In this document: positions 12,891 to 25,917 of the stretch, in pieces
Numbering within the stretch: the first letter of the stretch is position 1
How the letters are laid out: every line of letters starts with the position of its first letter
Source of the DNA: Siphonodentalium dalli
Lineage: Eukaryota > Mollusca > Scaphopoda > Gadilida > Siphonodentaliidae
Assembly (NCBI GenBank): GCA_032622095.1
Contig: CP136061.1
Location: 97,833,345-97,897,344, forward strand
DNA length: 64,000 nucleotides
Direction: 5' to 3'
Notes under the pieces: model-generated
Told to the model about the DNA's origin: nothing
Seen by the model: only the letters and a program-made list of their open reading frames with translations
Databases searched by the model: none
Translations under genes and position numbers: made by a program

Positions 12891-14220
12891 TTAATCTTAC
12901 CATGAAATATGCGATTTATAATTCGGAATATGCATTTTTATACTGCGAGATATAATGCCTCATTTTTAATGTAAAATTGGAACTCCCGTTCAAGATGGCC
13001 GTCAAGATAGCAGCCGGAAGTGGAAAATTTGACGTTTTTCACTAATATCTTCAAGATAAGTTTCTGCTGCATGGAACTGTTCAGAATTGTGACTTGATTT
13101 TTGTATTACTCATATTAACTGATCATTGGAGCAATGAAATATTCCATTAATGAGGTCCCAGCCCCTTCTGATCCATCAACATTTAGATTTTACAGAACTC
13201 GGTATGAAATGTCACTAACAATCACCGTTAGGATACCAGTCATATTTTAACAGGAAATGAAGAGAACGGTGTCATGTAACCAAAATTGTCACTTGGGCTG
13301 AAAATGGCTGCCAAAATAGCGACCAAAACCTGGGATATTATAAATATTGGCCCAGCATGCCATGTAATCGCTTACAAGTTGTGGTCGATGAATAAAATTG
13401 GCTAATATGTCTACTATACTCTTATATACATTAAATTCTAACATTTCTGATGCACACTGGTGCAACCACTGACATTAACAGAAATATTGGATTTTTCTAT
13501 CACAAACTTGACACGTCACGATGAGATAATATTTACCATTTTCCTTGTTTTGGCCGCCATTTTGACAGCCATTTTGGCCAAAGTGACAATCTTGGTTCCA
13601 TTGAGTTGAAATATTCATGAGTAATGGTATACATCACTTTCTTTTCACAGTTCTGCACATTTCTTGTTGAATTATGATTATAATCCCAATGGTGATTTTT
13701 CGTGAAATTTCATACCGCATTCTGTAAAGTCGAATTATTGAGGGATCGGAAGGGGCTGGGATACCAAGAATGGCATATTTTATTGCTCCAGTGATCACTG
13801 AACATGAAACATACAACATAAAGTCACACCTCTGAACCAGTTCCATACAGAAGCTGACATAGAAGACAAAACGTCAAATTGTCAACTTACAGTTGCCATT
13901 TTGACGGCCATCATGGACGCAGAGTTCCAATTTCGCCCTAAAAAGGTGCCATTATATTTCGCAGAGTCGTACTTACTGTATATGCCTAATTTTAAATCGC
14001 ATATTCCATGGTAAGATTAATTGTGACATTTAATAAATTATACAACCACGAAACTCTCTTTAATTTCGGAAAACCCCCTTAAAGAGGGGTTAAAGTGAAA
14101 TTTCAGCGGGCTCCATATCTAATATCAATTAGTATGTGAATATGTACATATGTGCAAAATTTCATTCTTTAGTCATGAAGTGAACAATTCTTTTACTAAT
14201 CTACTGTGTAACTGGTAGCC

Positions 14221-16065
14221 CAGAGGCGTTATTTCGCTAAAATCCGTTTCAGATTCTGGATCCAGATTACAGATTGGTCCCCGTACGACTTGGTTCGGCA
14301 AAAGAACAGACCACAAATTTGCAGAATCAGTAAACGAACAGACCGTAATCCTAATTTCGTGGTAATCCGATTTGGATTCGGATTCCGATTACGGACTCAA
14401 ATGTTCGTAATGTAAACAAACCGAAATTCCGCCACCTCAGAGTTTAAAAACACAATAAAACATAAGAATCCGTCTCTTGTGTACAAATTATTGCAGAATA
14501 TAAACGATCTATATCAAAGAATTTTAAATGCGGAGACAATTTGTTTTATTGAATGTAAACTGGGAGAATATTACTGAAATTAGCCAAATAATAACGCTAT
14601 TGATAGTAACGCTATGGGAGCACTTCGGTTGATGGCAAATCATTGTTGATTGTCACTTTCATATGTCCATTTCATAATTCCATCCTTAAAATACCGCCCG
14701 AACGCATGTCGATTTCGAATTCGGCGGATACGTCACCATTGACCGAATTCATATGAACCTGCATGGATATGTCTTCTGCTGTGTTCGTTATTATAATGTT
14801 TCTTCTTATTCAAGAAATAGTAGGATTATATGGTATCGATGGATTATCAGATACACGTATGTACTATCATCTAGTCTTAAAGTTATAGCAATTTTAACAT
14901 GTTTTGTTTCGTTAAATGCAGTCGTTTTGCGCAATAGTCTCTGTATAGACAACAGACACATGTTCTAGGGACGTGGCTAGAAGTTTCCTCAAATTTCCGG
15001 CCAACTGCACCCCCCCCCCCCATTGAACCAAACATCAATCTCACAGGTTCGCAGAATTCAATTTGCTCTCCTTGGAAATATCCAATCTGACAAACACTAA
15101 GATTGGAAAATTACCAACTTTTACTGGTTGAAAAAAATCAAACAATGAGAACAATGCCAACCTATATATGGTGTCAAATTAATGTCCAACTAATGTTGTG
15201 TCATGCATGAAATTTCCGACTGCTGGAATGTACCAAAGTTTAGTTTAGATATATTTATTTCAAATATATGTCAAATTTAGATAACACATGATATATATCA
15301 CATACATTTGTTTATACATACAAAGGAATTGGGGGACAAGTACTGACTCCCTTAAGGGTACCCCCTCTCCCATATGTTATTACACTGAAAAAATAAATCA
15401 TTAGTAATGGCAAAGCAACATGACTACCAAAACAAGTTGAACATATATACAGATCACTGGACACCCCCTCTCTCGAGTTAGTCATAAGTTTGTATATGTA
15501 TTTATTTAAAATCGGGTTTGTTTGTTGCGTTTGTTGGCTTGTACGTATCATTATTTGAAACAGTTAGTCAAAATAATACTGATTTTCCTCACGTATGAAT
15601 GACTGCACAGCTTAGCAAATTGTACCAAAGTTCGGGGTGGGGGTCGAGACACCCAATCAACCCCTGTCGTCACGTCCCTGTTCAACTGACAAGTTCCGTG
15701 TGTTCTTCACAACATCTTCGGAATTTGATTCAGGAGGCCTAGAGCTGTCATGTTTAGATATGCTTGCCATCATCAATAAACACACTTTAACTTGAAAAAA
15801 AGATGCGATTAAGTCGGATTGGCAGCAAATTATGTGCCGTGTATACACACATAGAAGAACAGCATGACTTTCACAACAAACATGCACTTTATAAATATAA
15901 GATACAAATGATACTTGTGTCAAATACATGAGCCATGTTTGACGCTGGGGGAGAGTTTCGGAGACCACGTGGATTTCAAAATCTGACCTAGAATCCGAAA
16001 TTAGCTCCGCCCCCCGTAATCGGCTTTGGATTCTCAATCCGGATTTTAGCGAAATTACGGCTCAG
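14221..16065. mobile_element. Possible terminal-inverted-repeat element (non-autonomous)
   Basis: The left end cagaggcgttatttcgctaa and the reverse complement of the right end (ctgagccgtaatttcgctaa) match at 17 of 20 positions and both continue AAATCCG, giving inverted termini of about 26 bp. No perfect target duplication was found (tggtagcc against tggttaga). CAGnG-type ends suggest hAT, but no transposase is visible. A C-tract lies at 15010. Confidence 0.5.
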
Positions 16066-16090
16066 TGGTTAGAGTGTCGGACTTGTAATG
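16058..16090 (+). other. tRNA-like A-box segment
   Basis: ggctcagtggttagagtg followed by tcggacttgtaatgg looks like the D-arm and anticodon arm of a tRNA with a TGT anticodon. No B box (GGTTCGANTCC) follows, so this is at best a SINE or tRNA relic and not a functional tRNA gene. Confidence 0.35.
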
Positions 16091-16584
16091 GTGTTAATGC
16101 ACCGCCGTGCTATCGTCTCCGCAACAGTGGCTTGTCCGGATTAAGCGGTGTGCGTGCTATATATAGCCACACGCTGTTTCACGCTAATACGACATACTGA
16201 TGCCTCATAACTCGGTCAATATGGAAACAACCAATTCATAAGTATTGTATTAATTAGCAACAATGGCAATAATTATTTCACTGGATAAATATATTAACAT
16301 AGATAATTTTATACCATTGTGTGTATTATTAAATTAGCAATTATTTCAGCAATTTTTATTCTTGTGAACTTTGTGTAGAACTTTCAGCGATTTCGCAGCG
16401 CTATCAGTTTCCACTGGGAATAATATTGATACTGATACATGTAGTAAAATCCACGTACATGTATATTTAGTCCCAAAAACAATGACTGTCCGTAATTCAT
16501 CCGAAATGAACTGCAATCAATTTTCCGTCGACCCACTATTCTTTGCCATTCGAGCTAATTACGTATGACGTCAGTTACGTTACC

Positions 16585-16675
16585 TTGACTTATTGGCCGC
16601 GTGTTCTACTTATTGGCCGACTTTTTGTTACTTATTGGCCGCGTTTTCTCCTTATTGACCGACATTTTGTTATGT
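16585..16675. repeat. Short tandem cttattggccg repeat
   Basis: Four copies of cttattg(g/a)ccg spaced about 20-22 bp, alternating between gcg- and act/aca-type spacers, each carrying an ATTGG (inverted CCAAT) word. Confidence 0.6.
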
Positions 16676-16914
16676 ATGACGCGGGCAGCGGCCTGTAACC
16701 TATAGCTAATTAATAATCATTATCATGGAAAACGATCGGGATGGCCATCTTGGCTTCACTCTATATATTATTTTCGTCTGCATCTTATACATAACACTTT
16801 TCGTTCAGATTAGACAATGTCCGAAAACAATGACATTTTAAGAGAAAAAACGTTACCAGTTCTTAGCAGCAAATCAGCGGTGCGGGACCAACCAACGTCA
16901 TAATATATTAACAC

Positions 16915-17775
16915 GGTCACTTAAAGTTATGTGAAACACTCCGGTCGGGTGATGAGATATAAATGGAGAATATTCTTGTTCAAAGTAGTTATTTTTTACA
17001 AATATTATATCTAAATTGACAACAGACACCCTCATTCTTATATATTCATTAAATGCAGTGACTGTTGGTGACAAACTCGTTTTCGTTAGTTTATCGCAGA
17101 TTGTTAAGTAAAGCAACACATAGATAGGTATATGAGTTTAATATAATCAGTCTGAGAATACACAGACAATGTATACAATGTAGTGGACCGGCGACCTGAG
17201 TAGCAGAGGTGATGCTCTATAGATATGGACACTCGAGATGGAACTGAGTATAAGCATACTTTGTCAGTGAATCGTGGTGTCTTATATACCATTTGGGGTG
17301 CATATTAAATGAGGTACTTTGGTAATTCACCTCGGGGTTGGCTCTTCTGTTATGGTAGTGCCCCACAACCATATTTGGAGGTGGTGCTTCATTGTGTGAT
17401 AATCGGCGCTTGCGGTTGGATGCGAGGTCCGTGGAGGGCCGAGCGCCTGCTATTCAGGTCTATGTTCCATGTTTTAGTTGATATGATTATTGTTATTGAT
17501 CCTTGAATCAAGGGGTATGAATCTAGTTGGGGGTTCTAGTAGCTGTATAGGTAATTACATGAGAAGATACACATGTATATGAATCCCGAATCGAGTGGTA
17601 AATATGTATAATTGAGCATAATTCCGACGATGTTTACTATTAAGATTTACGGTCGATTTGCTTGAAATTTTCGGCGATGTTAGTAGAATGCTACATTCCT
17701 CCAGTTGACATATAACCTGGATACCAACTTATCAGTTTCACGCACCAAACAAGTACATAATATGTCTTTAGTAAA
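16915..17775. repeat. Dispersed repeat, copy 1 (related to 54555-54945)
   Basis: 16915-17105 matches 54560-54725 (landmarks: ttcttgttcaaagtagt, aaatgcagtgact), and 17580-17775 matches 54735-54945 (landmarks: tcccgaatcgagt, ttcggcgatgttagtagaat, acataatatgtcttta). The roughly 470 bp between these blocks in this copy has no counterpart in the other. Confidence 0.75.
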
Positions 17776-17954
17776 CTCCGGGCTTTGTCTTATCCTTTAA
17801 ATACAGCTAACGTTTGCCGCATTATACATGTAATAGAACCATCCAGGCCATGCGCACGGGTGTAGATATCAAACAATATGTGATCCTCCATAGGATCGGG
17901 TATCATATAATATGTGATCCTCCCCTCAGGAGTCACTCGTGGCTCAATGAAGGC

Positions 17955-18036
17955 AGGATCATATATCAAAATGAGAGGATATGGTGGTCCCATGAAAAGG
18001 GGATCACCATATCCTCTCATTTTGATATGTGATCCT
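17955..18036. repeat. Long hairpin with GATCCT-type ends
   Basis: aggatcatatatcaaaatga at left pairs with the tail tcattttgatatgtgatcct at right; the stem is about 32 bp around a short loop. The word atgtgatcct also occurs near 17879, 17921 and 18260, so this may be part of a larger miniature element. Confidence 0.7.
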
Positions 18037-18039
18037 AAA

Positions 18040-20190
18040 GTAAGACAATATTTTTATCAACTAAATAACGGATATATTTGAAGAGTGTTTTTGACGAAAT
18101 CTATAGAAGAATTTGACTTATATTTCACCAGAGTCGATCTATTGTGGTGTTGTAATTTCTCATACAAATCGCCGTTATTTAGTAAAGGGACATTCTTTAT
18201 AGAGTTATTACCCTTCAAATAAACCACTAAAAACAGATAAAGATCGCATATCGAAACCTATGTGATCCTCCGCAGGATCAGATATCGTTTATAGTCTACA
18301 CTCGTGCGCATTAGGCTAACCAGTCTGGAGTAAACTACATACCCACATATAAAAATACCAGTATCATTATGAATCTGAGTGTATGTTTACTTAGACTGTA
18401 GGTGAACCATCGGGGTATCGTGAGTCTCGTGATTTATTATGTCTTATTTTCTCAATAAAATGTAAACTACCGCTACGAATGAACGTACATTGTAATTCAA
18501 TATTCATAATTCTCATTTGCAATACCAGTAATGGAAATATCACACAGTAAGAAGATTTTCCTTTTACGTCATTAATACCTTTAGCCCGCCGATCTACTGT
18601 GAGACAAAGGTGGTCGCACAAATTCAAAACAGCTGCGTCGTATTAGATAACAAGAAAACCATAATCAGAAATGGTAACGCCCTCAATATTAGGCACACAT
18701 ATAAATTATAATATAAAATATATCTGTTTCATGAATGACCGCCTCATAATTCCGTTAAATCAACTAATCCTTCAAATTATTAAAAAAAACTACGGCTTAT
18801 TACTGCAGGTTTCCCATTCACCAGACCAGAAAGATTCTAAATCGGACCAAACATCTATTAAACGGATTAAATGCACACCCGATACTTTGCAACACATTTG
18901 GCCTACATTCCAACTGAGACATGTCTCATATTCCATCAGCAAGGTTAGCTGTTATATTGCATTGTGTTACCGCCATAAAATCTCCAAGAGTGGCCCAGCT
19001 ATTTTCCATACCTAAACATCGAAAGCAATTAACACAGCCATAAAAGTTACAAACTGCAACAATGAGACATCCGCGAATACACATCCGCAAAAAAACCCGA
19101 AACGTGTTGACCTGCGAGATACGGCCTGGTCAGCCTTACTTCAATTTCCTAAAAATAACTCGCATCGGGGAAAACCTGAAATGTGTTGTCCTGTCAGATA
19201 TCCCCATCGCGCATCGCCCCATTGTCACGGCCAGATCAGCGTAGCCGTAAACATCCATATATGGCGTAATAATTGGTCCACGTCACAAAATCAGATATAG
19301 TCTATATACGGCCCAAAGCATCTGGCTTTCGTTGTTATCAACTAATATGATGATACGTAAACGTAATTTGCGCCCACTTGTTAATCTTTCGTAGGATTTA
19401 ATGATTAATTAACCGTAATTACAAAAATCATACCGTATATGTAAATGATCATACACCATCAGTAACTGTCGTAAAATTACGAGATCAACGTAATCTGACA
19501 TTTACAAATTTGATCGTATATTTACAAAATGATCGTAATATTATGAAAGAAAAACTATCGTAAAATTACAACATCGTAATGTGAATTTACGGTTTAATCG
19601 TAAAATTACATGACAACGTAATCTGAAGCTGATAACATGGTGTGAATTGAACTGTGGTGGGGTCTCAAGCGATCTACCCCTACACATTATAAACAAATGC
19701 CAGTAAATGACATAAGTAGCTTGAGGATGGATGTGATCCATCGAACCACAGAAAATAAAACCAGGTCCACAGGTTCTAAATGTCTGCACTATACATCTAC
19801 AATTATAGATAAAAATCAATGTCCAACACCCAATTGTCATGAAATCGACATTTCTCGTACAACAAAAGTTTGGAACAAAGTTACATACCTTGAATAATTA
19901 GCCTAACTTATGTAGGTACCAACCTGTGCTTTCACCATGACAAAAGATAACAAACTCTGATAATTAACACCCGAGTTACAAGGTGATATGCTCGGACAGA
20001 CAGAGCCCTCGACTACCTGTACTGGTAAATGCCCTCCGGGGGGACTCGGGAGGGGGGTCAGAAAACATTTTCAGGCACGTATGCTGATTTTTTACTTTCG
20101 ACCCTTGTTTTGGACACCCACCCCCTTTTAACACTAAAACAGAGATTTGCGGGGGGAATTCACTGTAAACAGCTGTATATGAATTTCTGT
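18040..20190. other. Unassigned DNA with a cgtaaaattac cluster
   Basis: No gene recognised. 19370-19630 is rich in gtaaaattac/gtaat words in both orientations. 18671-19015 has an open frame with no recognised domain. Confidence 0.4.
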
Positions 20191-20194
20191 GCAT

Positions 20195-20300
20195 ACTATT
20201 TGTCATGGATGTTAACATTGGCATGTAAATAGGAACGAGTCATTTTGGGGTCATTCGGCCAAAAAAACATGGCTGCCAGCGGCCATCTTGGATTTCAACA
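20195..20300 (-). repeat. Inverted single copy of the 160-bp satellite unit
   Basis: Reads cgagtcattttggggtcatt and then catggctgccagcggcc; its reverse complement matches the 23.2-25.3 kb array units in the same order (aaatccaagatggc, then ccgaatgaccccaaaatgac). It shows that the unit also occurs outside the array. Confidence 0.75.
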
Positions 20301-21060
20301 TTTGCAACAAAATACAACACAATAACTGCCTGCAGTCAGTTTAGCAGTTAGAATTACATTATTTCTCTTAAGGTGTTTTAAGCCAAATTCATTGCAAAAG
20401 ACAGTCAAAAAACTTGCAGGAAAAAAAGTTTGGAGCTGCAGAAAAAAATTTTGTTAGTCCCATCGACCAAACCACCCACCCACCCCCCGCATACGTGCCC
20501 GTAAAACAAATTCCCTCCTGCCCGACCCCCATAGGCATAATATGATAATAACATAGGAGGAACAGAGGAAACATGGACTACCGGTGTACCTACATCTAAT
20601 GATAATAACATGGAAAGGACAGAGGAACACGGACTACATGTACCTTCATCAAATTACTAGTATAATAACATTGGAATATTAACAGAGGAAACACGGGCTA
20701 CTTTCATCTATTACTAGTATAATAACATGGGAATATTAACATTTTTTTAAGTACTGAATTGGACACAACTAAGTGTAGCACACATGTTTTCCTCCACCAA
20801 CAATTAATCTGCCTTTGCTGTGATATCGCTTAATTGTAGGAAGCCACGTAAATCAACAAATATAAAATAAATAAATGAAAGGGAGTAGCAACATTGAGTA
20901 ATTTTTTTTTGATTTTGTCGCTTTCCACAACTAAGGCGATATAACAATGAGGCCAGATCATTTGTTGTTGATGGAAACCATGTGATCTATGGTTAGTCAC
21001 CTACATGTACAATAGGTAGTCACGATGCACCGTCTGCACATATAATATGTACTCCACCGA
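20300..21060. other. Unassigned DNA with short tandem motifs
   Basis: 20540-20740 has an imperfect repeat of about 60 bp (taataacatggaa...acagaggaa...ggacta). No gene recognised. Confidence 0.4.
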
Positions 21061-21190
21061 TCAGAAAGTTTTCTTCAGGCAAGAAGTTGGACAGAGGTCG
21101 CCACATAGGAATCGAACCCATGTCGGTCACTAGCTCAGGTCCTACAGCTTGGTGACCGGTACCGTGCTCATTGGACCACTGACCAACCCA
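21000..21190 (-). mobile_element. tRNA-derived SINE
   Basis: On the minus strand an A-box-like tggtcagtggtcc (21185-21173) is followed about 55 nt later by a perfect B box GGTTCGATTCC (21118-21108). The B box sits in a T-arm-like hairpin with the seven-nt loop TTCGATT. These are the internal RNA polymerase III promoter elements of a tRNA-related SINE head. The region between the boxes is longer than in most tRNAs and no clean acceptor stem is seen, so a functional tRNA is unlikely. The 3' boundary is uncertain. Confidence 0.65.
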
Positions 21191-21558
21191 GACTCCACCC
21201 CACTATAATAAACAACAATGTACACTGATACAACTACTATTTAAACATGAAATACATACTAGTAGACGTGTGTCTCCTTAATTATGCAGCCATTGTTATT
21301 GACCCAGAAACTCAAACTCAACAAACGCTTCCAAAGTTCCATTGGTTTAATTTGGAAATCCTGAAAATGAAGTAACAATATTATACACGGTACTAACTAC
21401 TATGGACAAAAAAGCAGCTCAGCATTTGCACCAAGATTTTCGAGTGTCACTGTCAGCTAATTTATTGACATCCTGTTCAAACACCGCTGTTTTTTTGTTT
21501 TAATAATTATTCGACTTTCCCAAATTTTAAATCAAACTAACAACATAGGGACTGGAAT

Positions 21559-22116
21559 ACTAGCACCGAAACCGACCCACCCAAACTCAGTTGCGGCAGT
21601 TTCTGACAAAAAAATTGCTTTAGTATATCTGGGATAAATCGCATACTTTGCGATAATTACTTTGTGATATCTTTGACTGATTAATCACAAACAAATTTGG
21701 GTTCAAGTTTTGAAAACCCTCCTGTCACTTTCCAAATATCTATGTAAAAATACATGTTGATAAATCGCAAAACTTTGCGATAAATTACAAACATCTTTAC
21801 GATAGATCGTAAAATATATCGCAAACATCACAAACATATTTGCGATAAATCGCAAACATTTTCGCAATTTTATATAACAGAATAGCAATCATCTGCGATA
21901 AAAAATGTTAAATACTTTGCAAACAAATTAACATACCTTTGCAATCGCAAAGGTAAGTGTCGCAAATTTGTCAAAGATAATATCGCAAAGTAATTATCGC
22001 AAAGTACCGTATGAAAGATGGTTGCGATTTATCCCAGATATACTAAAGCAAATGTTTTGTCATAAACTACAGCAACTGAGTTTGGGTGGGTCGGCTTCGG
22101 GCCTTCGGCGCTGGTA
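21559..22116. mobile_element. TIR element rich in TTTGCGATAAATCGCAAA words
   Basis: The ends are inverted: tactagcaccgaaaccgac at left and the reverse complement of gtcggcttcgggccttcggc...tggta at right, followed in both arms by ccacccaaactcag and tttagtatatctgggataaa. Arms are about 100 bp. The interior repeats gcgataaatcgcaaa-type palindromes. No coding capacity. Confidence 0.75.
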
Positions 22117-23219
22117 TAATACACACGTATGACCTGGTTTAGCATAGAATGGGGATTATAATCTTCCTGAGTGTGGCACAAACTTGGCCATGCATCAAAC
22201 CCGAGTTCACATGGTTTGGGACATAATCACATTGACTGGTAACAGTAAGTTAGTTGGTATTCAGATCACTTATAGGAAACATGTGTTATTAAATATTTAC
22301 TGGACACAGAACGAATCGTGTTATGTTCCAGGTTTTCTGCTGTGATGACTCGCTTTCACATACCCAAGTTGTACCTACTTAGTACTAACCAAGTTATCCC
22401 GACCATCTTGCAAACAATCTTCTGATGTGAACCCATCCCCTCTTGTTTATTCTTCCATGACAGCACTCGTGCAATATCGACAAACCCATTTACACACCAT
22501 GTCGTTCTGTGTATTTATGGACTTTTCAGGTTCAGATATAGAATCATGGTTTATGAATATATCTAGGTTATTAGGCCTGAACATTGAGGGGCAATTGGGG
22601 GGGGGGGTGCAATGTGCGAATGGAATTATGCAAAATTGTGTTTTTGGTCAGATTCAAGGGGGAGGGGGTGCAGTGTTGAAATCCCCCCCACAATGGAGAC
22701 CATCTGGCCACGTCCCTGACCAAACGGTACCGTAACTCCACCGCAGTGACCATCTTTATACCGCTGTGGATACCGTATACTACCAGCAATACAATGGTCT
22801 TCACCGGGGTATCACCCTGTTTTTCAATTTCAAGTCAATTACTTTGAATATAGAATATAGTGGTACCTCTGTGTGGAACCCCACAACCACGGGGATGTTT
22901 GTATGCCAACAATGAAAACTAAAATGGTAATTTCCTATCTAGAGGACACCCCGATGATACATATTAAGTTTGATGACAATCGAATGAGGGTTGTGGCCTG
23001 TAGGGCGTGCCAAAGAATTTAGTGATGCAAAGAGAAAAAAACAAGATACATGTACCTGCCAGACTGCCAGTGGCCATGTATTTCATCGAAAATTGTTCAA
23101 ATTCAATCGTTCCTATCTAGAGGTGATCCCAAACATACATGTAGTAATGTACCCTTAATTTTCAAAACATTTCACCAATAATTGTGAGCTTCATGGTGTG
23201 CCGATTGATTCAAATTTGA

Positions 23220-25310
23220 AATCCAGTATGGCCGCTGGTAGCCATGTTTTTTTTAACAAAATTCTTAAATGAAAGTGTCAATGACACTGTAGCTCAACTT
23301 GGAAAGGGAATAATTTAATGTATTACAGTCAATGGAGCGATTAGGAATGTGGAAAGTTGAATGTCTAATACTAGTTTATAGACATGAAGAGAAAAGTAAA
23401 ATCCAAGATGGCTGCTGGGGGCCATATTTTCCGCCGAATTAACCCAAAATGAGTCGTTCCCATCTACATGTCATCGTTAACATCCATGACAAATTTTATG
23501 ACGATCAGAATAAAGGTACACCCTGTAGCCCATGCTAAAGAATTTAGCCATACAAAGAGTATAATCCAAGATGGCTGCTGGCGGCCATGTTTTTGAGCCG
23601 AATGACCCAAAAATGACTCGTTCCCATCTACATGTCATTATTAACATTCATGACAAATTTTATGATGATCAGACTAAAGGTAAGACATGTAGCCCATGCT
23701 AAAGAATTTAGTCATACAAAGAGTAAAATCCAAGATGGCTGCTGGCGACCATGTTTTTTTTGCCAAATGACCCCAAAATTAGTCGTTCCCATCTACATGT
23801 CAATATTAACATCCATGACAAATTTCATGATGATCAGACGAACAGTACGACATGTGGCCCATGCTAATGGATTACATTTTGAAATCCAAGATGGCTGCTG
23901 GCGGCCATGTTTTTTGTCCGAATGACCCCAAAATGACTCATTCCCATTTGCTTTCCAATTTCAACAGCCATGACAAATTTTATGATAATCAGACTAAAGG
24001 TACGACCTGTAGCCATGTAGGATTTAGTGATACAAAGAGTAAAATCCAAGATGGCTGCTGGCGGCCATGTTTTTTGGCCGAATGACCGGAAAATGACTCG
24101 TTCCCAACTAAGTGTCATATTTAACATCCATGACAAATTTCATGATGATCTGACCAAAAGTTCGACTTGTGGCCTGTGTGAAAAGATTTAGTCATGCAAA
24201 GAGTAAAATCCAAGATGGCTGCTGGCGACCATGTTTTTTGGCCGAATGACCCCAAAATTACTCGTTCCCATCTACATGGCATTGTTAACATTCGTGACAA
24301 ATTTTTTGATGATCAGACTAAAGGTACAACCTGCAGCCCGTGCTAAAGGATTTAGTCATACAAAGAGTAAAATCGAAGATGGCTACCGGCGGCCATGTTT
24401 TTTGGCCGAATGACCCCAAAATGACTCGTTCCCATCTACATGTCATTGTTAACATTCATGACAAATTTTATGATGATCCGACCAAAGGTATGACCTATTG
24501 CCCGTGCCAAATGATTTAGTCACGCAAAGAGTAAAATCCAAGATAGCCAGCTGAGATAGCTGCCAGCGGCCATGTTTTTGGCCGAATGACCCCAAAAGTA
24601 CTCGTTTCCCATCTACATATCAATATTAACATCCATGACAAATTTCATGATGATCAGAAGAACAGTACGACATGTAGCCCATGCTAATGGATTGAATTTT
24701 GAAATCAAAGATGGCTGCTGGCAGCCATGTTTTTTGTCCGAATGACCCCAAAATGACTCGTACTTATCTACATTCCAATTTCAACAGCAAATTTCATGAT
24801 AATCAGACTAAAGGGATGACCTGTAGCCTGTGCTAAAGGATTTAGTCATGCAAAGAGTAAAATCCAAGATGGCTGCTGGCGGCCATGTTTTTGGCTGAAT
24901 GACCCCAAAATCACTCGTTCCCATATACATGTCATTGTTAATATCCATGATAAATTTTATGATGATCCGACCAAAGGTACAACCTGTAGGCCGTGCCAAA
25001 GAATTTAGTCATGCAAAGAGTAAAATCCAAGATGGCTGCCGGTGGCCATGTTTTTAGGTCGAATGACCCCAAAGTTACTCGTTCCCATCTACATGTCAAT
25101 ATTAACATCCATGACAAATTTCATGATGACAAGACAAACAGTACGACCTGTAGACCGTTATAATGGGTTGAATATTGAAATCCAAGATGGCCGCTGGTGG
25201 CCATGTTTTTTTTCCGATTGACCCCAAAATGAATCATTCCGGTCTAAATGTTGATGTCAACAGCTATGTGAAATTCATAATGATCTGACCAAAGGTGCGA
25301 CCTGTAGCCT
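23220..25310 (+). repeat. Tandem array, unit about 160 bp, about 13 copies
   Basis: The anchor 'ccaagatggctgctgg' or a close variant recurs near 23404, 23566, 23731, 23886, 24047, 24211, 24374, 24537, 24706, 24864, 25026 and 25182, spacing about 155-170 bp. Each unit contains the anchor, a 'gaatgaccccaaaatgactc' type block, 'gttcccatctacatgtca', 'catgacaaatttcatgatga' and 'gtacgacctgtagcc'. More diverged copies extend left to about 22860, and single relatives occur at 20195-20300 (inverted) and 47640-47880. Open frames here are by-products of the repeat. Confidence 0.92.
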
Positions 25311-25529
25311 GTATTATTGACGAATCACGCACACACGCATACATGTACACACGGACGACAAAGCCATGGTAATAGCTCAAACTTTACCTAATAATGTGGG
25401 CGGTGTAAGACAGCGTTTGTTTGCATATCATATGGTACCTCGGTGTTGATGATTAACGAAAATACCATACAGCACTAGTCTCCCAGATGCCTCGGGTTTA
25501 TGTACCATAAGCTTTCTCACCAAGCTTTT

Positions 25530-25917
25530 TACCCTGCTGGGCAAAACAAGTGTCCCACTTAACCACGGTGTGGTTATCATTGCCACTGCGGCCGAAATGC
25601 AACTACATCGCAGCTCCGCTGGCTAACTACAGTTGGGCCGCAGTGTATTTGCCATTCGGCCATGGTGTAGTTGCCGCTGTGTACATTCACTAAACTGAAA
25701 AAAGACAATACAAACCAGAAATCTAACCACGGTGTACATGCCATTCGGCCCCGTTGTAGTTGCTTTTCGGCCATGGTGTACATGTGTACTTGACGTTCGG
25801 CCGCGGTGTACTTGCCGCTCGGCCGCGGTGCTCAACTGCAGTTACAAACTCTGACACCACGGCCGAACGGCAAATACACCGCAGTGCCAATGGACACTTG
25901 TTTTGTCCAGCAGGGTA
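25530..25917. mobile_element. GC-rich TIR element with internal ggccgcggtgta minisatellite
   Basis: Inverted ends: taccctgctgggcaaaacaa at left and ttgttttgtccagcagggta at right (19/20 match), extending to about 26 bp. The interior is built of alternating forward and inverted copies of a unit of roughly 25-30 bp related to 'cggccgcggtgtacttgcc', much richer in GC than the surroundings. Overlapping open frames follow this repeat and are not genes. Confidence 0.75.

Larger units (their letters stand above)
11711..14209. repeat. Fold-back element 2 (arms about 0.8 kb, interrupted)
   Basis: Left arm 11711-11914 plus 12891 to about 13420; right arm from about 13480 to 14209 in reverse complement. 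Landmarks: ctgaaatttcacttt at 11825 against aaagtgaaatttcag at 14091, ccagccccttctgatcc at 13157 against ggatcggaaggggctgg at 13742, and gaccaaaattgtcactt-type sequence near 13280 against aagtgacaatcttggtt near 13579. The left arm is interrupted by a 976-bp TTAA-flanked insertion that is absent from the right arm. Confidence 0.88.

Noticed and set aside
15657-16037. 126-residue minus-strand frame
   Set aside because: Lies at the right end of a TIR-bounded segment; no domain, signal or splice context recognised.
16058-16130. tRNA-Thr-like 5' half
   Set aside because: No T-arm or B box and no acceptor pairing; not a functional tRNA.
23632-24999. Chain of open frames with a recurring IQDGCWRPCF peptide
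   Set aside because: They follow the ~160-bp tandem repeat in both strands, begin and end at repeat-unit stops, and show no protein domain.
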